DNA from: Larus michahellis
Lineage: Eukaryota > Chordata > Aves > Charadriiformes > Laridae
NCBI RefSeq assembly: GCF_964199755.1
Contig: NC_133906.1
Coordinates: 19,653,419 to 19,717,418 of the forward strand
Direction of reading: 5' to 3'
DNA: 64,000 nt
The position numbers were made by a program, and so were the translations under genes. Below the pieces are notes generated by a model. That model was not told where the DNA came from and did not search any database. It saw nothing but the letters and a program-made list of their open reading frames with translations. Below are positions 58,601 through 64,000 of this stretch, in pieces; the stretch's first letter is position 1; every line of letters begins with the position of its first letter.

Positions 58601-61065
58601 CGCAGTACGCTTTCTTCCCGCGGTAGTCAAGAACCGTTGTGCTCAGATGATCCGTTTAACGGCTCCAGATAATCCAGAACCGCTCCTCTCAACTTTCCTC
58701 TGCGCTTCGGAGACTGAGTCTGAAGACAGGCTCACCTGCCCAAAAGCTTGCCTTTTCCCCCCCAGGTATAACAGGTTTAATACAAGATAATACCTTTTCC
58801 TGCATAATTCACTTTGCTGTGCTTTTGGGCCACCACAGGTACAACTCTGTGCTCGTACTGAGAGTGCAGCTTGTCTGGTAGGTACCGCACGCCGTCTGTA
58901 CAGAACAGCTGCACAGTAACAAAGAGCTAAAATACTCAACTTCTGAAAGGTATAAGGTTCTCTAAATCCCTGTCCTCGTACACAGAAATGTCATCGACTG
59001 AAAAAATATCCCTGTGTACAGCAAAAGGGCAGCTGTGATGTTAGCGTGACTCTTACCACCGTAAGGATTTTAACTACACAAAGCAACTGCCAGAGAGTCA
59101 GAAAATTACCGGTGAGACCTGTTGATTCCGGGAATAAGTATATTCCAAAAGCAGTATTCAATATATTTGAGCATTTAAATATTCAAAACCAAGTTGTATA
59201 GCAAATACGTGACAAACGTATAATTAACTATCTGTCTTTCAGAGTAGCCCAAGTTGGAACTGGTTCTGGAGTTCATCAATCTTAGTGTGGATTCCCTTAG
59301 GTGAATATGCATTACATTTATCTGCAGGATAAATATTTAAAAAAAACAACAGTGCAATTCTAAAATAATACAGTGTAATAACCAACTAGTGCCTTGTTCA
59401 TTACTGTCCTTCCTGTTTTCTAACTGTGGTGTTGTGCTCCACAAACAGATCGGAGTAAAAATAACATGATTCATAGTTGCTGTCCTGCCTGTCTCCTGTC
59501 AGAGAGGACGAACAAGAGGGACGGCTCACTAATAAATGTTGAATGCAGGTGTGTTTAGGGTAATGCAATATAGAGGAATCCTCTCCACGTGGCTTTCAGT
59601 GCCAAGAGCTTCTTTAAGGTTCCGTAACAGCGACAGAACATTAAACATTGCCCAGGACTTGCCAGCAATATTTATCTATCCCAGGACAGAACTTTGCTCA
59701 TTAGCACTGAAACTTTCCTCATTAAAACAAACAAATGTTTCTCCTATCATTTTTTTTTTTTTTTTAATCAAGTTAGCAACTGGGGAGGAAGTAATTTAAA
59801 GGACTTTTGCCCTGCAGCTTGATAGCTGTGAACCCTACGGGTTTATATTAGAAGCACTGCAATCAGTTGCCAGCGTTATCACTGGGTGTTACTGGACTAC
59901 AAATGCAAGGCTGGTGGAAAGCACCTATTCCAGCTTCAGATAGTGTGTGCTGGACTCTGAAGATTTGCGCTCTTAGTAGTTTCATGCTTGCAATTGCATC
60001 CACGTTATGCCACGTGTATGCTGACAGGAGCAAGACTTTCTTAATCTTTAGACCCTGGAAGACCGTCTACATATTCTTTAGGAAAAAAGGTTCCAAAAGC
60101 TATAAAAAGCTTAGAGCTTTTTAACAGAATCGTATCTATAAAACCTGCTTTCTCCTGGGCTGAAGAAAGAACATACCAAAGAAAACTCTGATATCTCACA
60201 AGTGTCAGAATTTTTAGTCAGACCAAATAGTGTTTCAGAGTCGTTAGCATCTTCCAGCTGAAGAACTCGGAGAGTTTCAAAACCCACTAACTCCTGACAC
60301 TCACCAGGCACTGTGTATGTCCCGCTTTGAGATAGGACAGAGAGCAGCTAAAGCTCGGTACTTAAGCTATTTTAACAGCCCTTTGGCTAGAAACTGTCTT
60401 GTTTTGAGGCTGTTTTTATTGCACGTGATGAAGCGATTACGTGAGTGAATCCCACACAGTGTAATTACCTGAGCTGTAGAAGGGGAGAAGTTTACATAGA
60501 AAAAAAAATCCTGCTCATCAAGTTCAAGTGCTAACACCCTGTTTCTCTTCATGCCAGCAGCTCCAGCACAGTAGTTCCCAAACTCTGATCCATGCATCAT
60601 TTGAGATCTTGCCCTTGAAGGGCTTGTACAGGTTGGCAAATTCCTGAAGTGCAGAACAGGGCTGCCGCCTGCAAGGCGAAGAGTCTGGGGCACATCAGCT
60701 GGGAAGCACGTTGTTTAGCAGGACCACTTTGAGAACTGGGCCCAGTTAGACGGCACAGCTTCTGGTTACGGTGGAGTGTTGCGGCCTCTTGCCACGCAAG
60801 CAAAGGTAACGGGCCCTTCACCACTTGGTGCTGCAGCTGCAGCCCCCCCAGAAGGGAAAAAGCACTGGGAAAACGTGGCTGTGACAAGCTCCGAGTTGGG
60901 CTACAGTGATCAGAGTGTGGCTGTTTCTGTCGTTTCTCTTAGAAGGTGATTCAACACATCCAGCCTTCCACAGCACCTGCACAACGCTTCCTTCAAAAGA
61001 GGACCCTGAGTCTTTACCTGCTTCTGCTGCTCAGCCATGGCGGAACTTCCAGAGTCTCTTTTCAT
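52508..61065 (-). CDS. FAXDC2: FAXDC2, fatty acid hydroxylase domain-containing 2 (8 coding exons)
   Basis: Eight minus-strand exons splice into a 333-residue frame, the same length as I recall for human FAXDC2. The family belongs to the ER-membrane di-iron fatty-acid hydroxylase / sterol desaturase superfamily, related to C4-sterol methyl oxidase; its exact substrate is not shown by sequence. Seen: hydrophobic segments at about 26-45, 76-98, 131-153, 171-188 and 243-262. The histidine boxes are HRLVH (190-194), HKKHH (203-207) and HDFHH (276-280), with a further HCGYH at 262-266, so the metal ligands are intact. The C-terminus matches [17 protein letters not shown] and FTPLSESIP of the family. 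Start Met1 (61065) is the first base of its exon; Met10 (61038) has a strong GCCATGG context. Convergent with LARP1. The 5' UTR exon and promoter are not identified. Confidence 0.96.
52869..52888. repeat. CT microsatellite
   Basis: About nine uninterrupted CT units in the last FAXDC2 intron. Confidence 0.8.
53841..54007 (-). CDS. FAXDC2: FAXDC2 coding exon 7 (histidine box 3)
   Basis: Encodes residues 227-281 plus two bases: [17 protein letters not shown], a hydrophobic segment, [20 protein letters not shown] and HL. It holds box 3 (His276, His279, His280). Acceptor ATTTGCAG, donor GTGCGT, the least typical donor of this gene. The split Lys282 codon is AA|G. Confidence 0.95.
55065..55170 (-). 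CDS. FAXDC2: FAXDC2 coding exon 6 (histidine boxes 1-2)
   Basis: Encodes residues 191-226: [19 protein letters not shown], then [17 protein letters not shown]. It completes box 1 (HxxxH) and holds box 2 (HxxHH), expected di-iron ligands. Acceptor CTACTTAG, donor GTAAGT. Confidence 0.96.
56119..56324 (-). CDS. FAXDC2: FAXDC2 coding exon 5 (TM3-TM4)
   Basis: Encodes residues 123-190 plus two bases: [17 protein letters not shown], a hydrophobic segment to Met154, then [17 protein letters not shown] and [11 protein letters not shown]. His190 begins histidine box 1, completed in the next exon. Acceptor TTTTGCAG, donor GTGAGC. Confidence 0.96.
56651..56772 (-). CDS. FAXDC2: FAXDC2 coding exon 4 (TM2)
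   Basis: Encodes residues 82-122: [20 protein letters not shown], a membrane segment, then [19 protein letters not shown]. Acceptor CGCCACAG, donor GTAAGT. Phase 0 out. Confidence 0.95.
57368..57815 (-). mobile_element. CR1 LINE fragment with ORF2 C-terminus
   Basis: The plus strand starts GGAATCATAGAATCATTCAG, the reverse complement of the typical CR1 terminal repeat, so the element's 3' end is at the low coordinate. On the minus strand an uninterrupted frame of about 126 codons reads like the CR1 reverse-transcriptase C-terminus: [40 protein letters not shown] and [19 protein letters not shown]. The element is 5'-truncated, as usual for CR1, and lies in sense with FAXDC2 in the intron between exons 3 and 4. 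The intact frame suggests a fairly young copy. Confidence 0.93.
57882..57985 (-). CDS. FAXDC2: FAXDC2 coding exon 3
   Basis: Encodes residues 48-81 plus one base: [20 protein letters not shown], then [14 protein letters not shown]. Acceptor TTCCCACAG, donor GTAAGT. A CR1 insertion begins within about 60 bases downstream of this donor. Confidence 0.93.
58089..58180 (-). CDS. FAXDC2: FAXDC2 coding exon 2 (TM1)
   Basis: Encodes residues 17-46 plus two bases: [18 protein letters not shown], then [12 protein letters not shown], the first membrane segment. Acceptor TTCTCGCAG, donor GTAAGA. Codon 47 (TG|G, Trp) is split. Confidence 0.93.
61018..61065 (-). CDS. FAXDC2: FAXDC2 coding exon 1
   Basis: The minus strand reads TTATTTCAG directly followed by ATGAAAAGAGACTC, so the acceptor abuts the ATG and a non-coding exon is expected upstream. 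Encodes 16 residues, [16 protein letters not shown], then donor GTAAAG. Phase 0 out, fitting exon 2. The total of 333 residues supports this start. Confidence 0.82.
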
Positions 61066-64000
61066 CTGAAATAAGAGGTGATCTCAGTAAGTGAACCTCG
61101 TGTACAGCTGGAGAGTGGAAGAACACACTGCTGACAACAGCAAATCCCCTCAACTTCGAGCTCAGTTGCAAAACTCTACAATATTTACTCTGTGTGCTCT
61201 GTCCTGCTCCCTCCTTCTTGTTGGCCATGGAGCAAAGCTGTGCTCTTGAGAAGAAAAATGCCCCCATTTCCTGACGAGTAAGTATTGTCCCAGAAGAACC
61301 AACAGGGATGACAGGGTAGCAAAGAAAAATGGGAGAGTAGCCAAAACCAAAGCTTTTCATTGTGGCATTGGTGTGCTGTGGCACGGCTGCCTCCCTTGAC
61401 CTGGCCCATTGCGCTCAGTAGGAACTCCAGCCCTTCGCAGACCGCAAGCAAATGATGATACGAGACCCGGGCTCTTCCATAAAGACAGCACGCCGTTAAA
61501 CTAACAAGAATGAAACCAAAAATCTGACTACAACGATGTGAGTTTGTGCCACGAAGAATGAACACAGCCCTCGCTCACGTGGCGGAGGAACTGTAAGTTA
61601 CAGCATAAGAACACGGTAAGTGACAAAATCATCTTAGCTTCAAGTCCCGCTAAGGCCAATTTGAAGGTTTAAAGTCCTAAACGCACAGGTGGCCACCTCG
61701 TAATAAATCTCTATGCATTTGGCTCTGGCTTGACCATTTGTTGCCCGTTTTGGTAAAAAAAAAATAATAACGAAAGCCAGGGTTTAAGTAGCTGCTGGGG
61801 CTTCACTGCTGTCCACGGCCATGGAAAGGTCTCTGTATTTCAGGACGTGCTGTGGCTGTCCTAGGGATTGTTGTGTAGCTGGTTTTACATTGCTGTCCTC
61901 TTACCATAAATTATAATTAGCAAAAGCTAACAAAACATTCCTTAAGGTTTTCTTGGTTTCACACGGTCTTTAGGAACAAACACGTGAACTCTAACAACAC
62001 GAAGGCCAGATTACTGAGGATTGCAGAGTTTAACCCATTTTGCTTTTCATACTCAGAAGAGCATTCAAGCACAGGCAGAGATTGTTACCTAAGGTAACCA
62101 AGGAAAGTACAAAGAAGGTAGAAAGGCACCTGTCTAAGGTACGAAGAAAAACAGTTGGAAAATTATTCATGAGAAAGATGATTTTCTATTACCTTTATGA
62201 TGCCAGCAAGGCTCTTGGGAGTATTCCTCTTGGAATGTTTCAGAAAGGAGAAATACGCTGCCAAAAAGAAGTCCCCGTGTGAGCCAGGAGATTACACTTT
62301 AGCTTTGAAATGATAGCTTTCTGGGTACATTCTTAAAAATGCGACTCTGTTTAGTTACAAGTGTTTCCAGCTCTGTTTCCCTACGTTACGCCTTAGTATG
62401 CAGGTCCAGGGACATGAGACAGAAAAATTGGACACCTTTTCCTGATTGGGCTCCTGCTTACCCATGGACAGAAAAGGACAAGGCCAGACCAGCAAACTAC
62501 GTATTTTAGTGGAAGAAACTCATGTTAAATTTTTTTGGAAAAAAAAAAAAAAAAAAATCAGTCAAAAAGTGATTTGAAACTTGAAACCATGAGCCCAAAC
62601 TCCTGAGCCCCTATTTCGACACCAGGGTTGTATATACTCCTACGGGAAATGCTAACTTTGGGTAGCAGCCCTAAAAAACAATAAACAAGTTAACTTTGTC
62701 TTCCTTGGCCACAAAAAGTAGTGTGAGAAGTGCCCTAAGGTGCCATTGCTTAAAACGAGAATGTGTGAAGTCACAGCGTCCTAGGACTTCCCGTCTTTCC
62801 CCACATCTGGAGCTCCTTGCTATTGGACTTTGTGAGCTGCTGTATTCTCTGATATATCAAGTTTGCCAACTACAACTTTATTGAAAATGTATAGTTGGAT
62901 TCTAACATATCTGATGAAGAATACCTATAAGTAGCAATCACAAATAACCTTCTAGCCCGGGTAGAGCAGCGTAAATAATTTGCCACAGGTCGAATTGATC
63001 TTATCTTTGTTTCCAAAAGACCTCCTGGTCACAGGGAGGCATTTTACGCTGTGTAACATGCACTACGTGTCCCTCTTGTCACACAGGTCCTGCCCGTGCA
63101 GGTGTGGTGCCCCCTGTTTCCAAGAAAACACTACTAATACTTGAAATATGTCAAGCTTGAATAATCCACTCCTTTTGGAGGCTTTGCTCCATTCCAGCAT
63201 TCTTAGCAGGTTCTTCGGAGCCTTGAAGAGTTGAGTTTTGAGTATCTGCATGGAGGGAGATTCCACAGCTTTTCTGGGAAATCTATTCCAGTATCTCACT
63301 ACCTTCACTGTAATTTCTTTTCCCCTCCAGTATCTGATGAGAATTGCCCTTGTTACAACTCATATCCCTGCCATTTTGCTGTGCACCTCCCTGTCTTCTC
63401 CACAGCCACCCAGTTAGGGAGCTGAGAACAGCAATATGAAATTATTCTGCTGGGACGGTGCAGTAAATAGTGCTGGCCGTGGTTTTCTGTAGTTAAATTA
63501 TTCTACCCTGATGACTTCGTAGCAGAAAACACTAGATCTTAGAGAGGCAGATATAAAAGGGGTATCTCAGGTACTGTTAGCTGCCTGCTGGAAGGCTGAT
63601 GCTCCAGCATGGTTCCTCCATGCAGCTGCGCTGAGTCAAACCCTGCTGCATCTCTGCATGCGAAGAGCCAGGGAGCAGAGCACAGCAGAAGATGTGACTC
63701 TGCTTTGAGTTTTTAGGAGGAGAAAAAGCCAGTGCTTGATCGAGTCTCGTATTCTTTGAATTTAGGAAAGAGTTAAAATTATAATCCCATTTCTAGCATA
63801 ATCAAATTATGACAGAAGTCTTGTTTGGGCAAAAGCAAGTTCAAAACAGTACTGCCAAGTCTGCTTACCCTGCCTCTCCCCAAAGCCTCAGCACACTACC
63901 TTTACTAAGTCACATTTACAGGACAAAATTTTACACTATTTACATTAAAACAAGATAAATTTTGATGGGTTATGTTTTTCCCCAACATCTCATTACCTAC
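61066..64000. other. Region upstream of FAXDC2 coding exon 1
   Basis: Probably intronic (5' UTR intron), because coding exon 1 is preceded by a splice acceptor. It holds an A-run at about 62540-62557 and the old CR1 remnant. There is no CpG island, no recognisable promoter and no exon I can support; the FAXDC2 promoter is probably beyond the window. Confidence 0.55.
63170..63400 (-). mobile_element. Old CR1 remnant
   Basis: The minus strand encodes VVRYWNRFPRKAVESPSMQI, clearly related to the CR1 ORF2 C-terminus but diverged. The flanking nucleotides (TTCCAGTATCTCACTACCTT and similar) resemble a degraded CR1 3' region. The ends are uncertain. Confidence 0.65.

Larger units (their letters stand above)
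52665..61017 (-). other. FAXDC2: FAXDC2 introns
   Basis: Seven introns. The largest (58181-61017) is unique AT-moderate sequence with a T-run near 59751-59765 and no recognisable exon. The last (52665-53840) holds a CT microsatellite at 52869-52888. The one between exons 4 and 3 holds a CR1 copy. No RNA gene or further coding exon is supported. Confidence 0.75.

Noticed and set aside
62040-62282. 80-codon Lys/Arg-rich plus-strand frame
   Set aside because: No family resemblance, no supportive splice sites and no coding-like codon pattern in AT-moderate non-coding sequence.

Overview
The window is vertebrate, almost certainly avian, nuclear DNA. It carries two spliced protein-coding genes with canonical GT-AG introns, a GC-rich CpG-island promoter and three CR1-type LINE fragments, the retroelement family that dominates bird genomes. 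There are no bacterial, viral or organellar genes, and no tRNA, rRNA or CRISPR arrays. Only conceptual splicing of the sequence was possible, so exon borders rest on reading-frame continuity, splice consensus and remembered vertebrate family sequences.

Layout. Positions 1-2690 are non-coding DNA upstream of the first gene. About 2700-4260 is a strong CpG island holding the LARP1 promoter and first coding exon (3096-3444, + strand). A 29.9 kb first intron follows (3445-33329), with no recognisable gene but several AT-rich islands, low-complexity tracts and a 61-bp tandem duplication. Eighteen further LARP1 coding exons lie between 33330 and 45651. The reading frame is continuous across all 19 and encodes 1042 residues: an N-terminal disordered part, an RG repeat, the La motif, a PAM2-like motif and the C-terminal DM15 cap/TOP-binding region. 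A roughly 5.6 kb 3' UTR ends at a canonical poly(A) signal at 51259-51264.

Convergent to LARP1, on the minus strand, lies FAXDC2, read from 61065 down to 52508 in eight coding exons. They give 333 residues with all three histidine boxes of the fatty-acid hydroxylase / sterol desaturase superfamily. The two genes face each other tail to tail; about 1.2 kb separates the LARP1 poly(A) signal from the FAXDC2 stop codon. Sequence from 61066 to 64000 is the upstream part of FAXDC2 (probably a 5' UTR intron) and includes an old CR1 remnant.

The genes have no evident functional link. LARP1 is a cytoplasmic RNA-binding regulator of 5'TOP mRNAs under mTORC1, and FAXDC2 is a predicted ER membrane di-iron oxidase of lipid/sterol metabolism. 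Their adjacency is, to my knowledge, conserved vertebrate synteny. I did not find an undescribed biological system. The points most worth checking are regulatory: a tandem splice acceptor, an in-frame upstream start, unusual tracts in the LARP1 3' UTR, possible 3' UTR overlap, a CR1 copy close to a FAXDC2 splice donor, and AT-rich blocks in intron 1.
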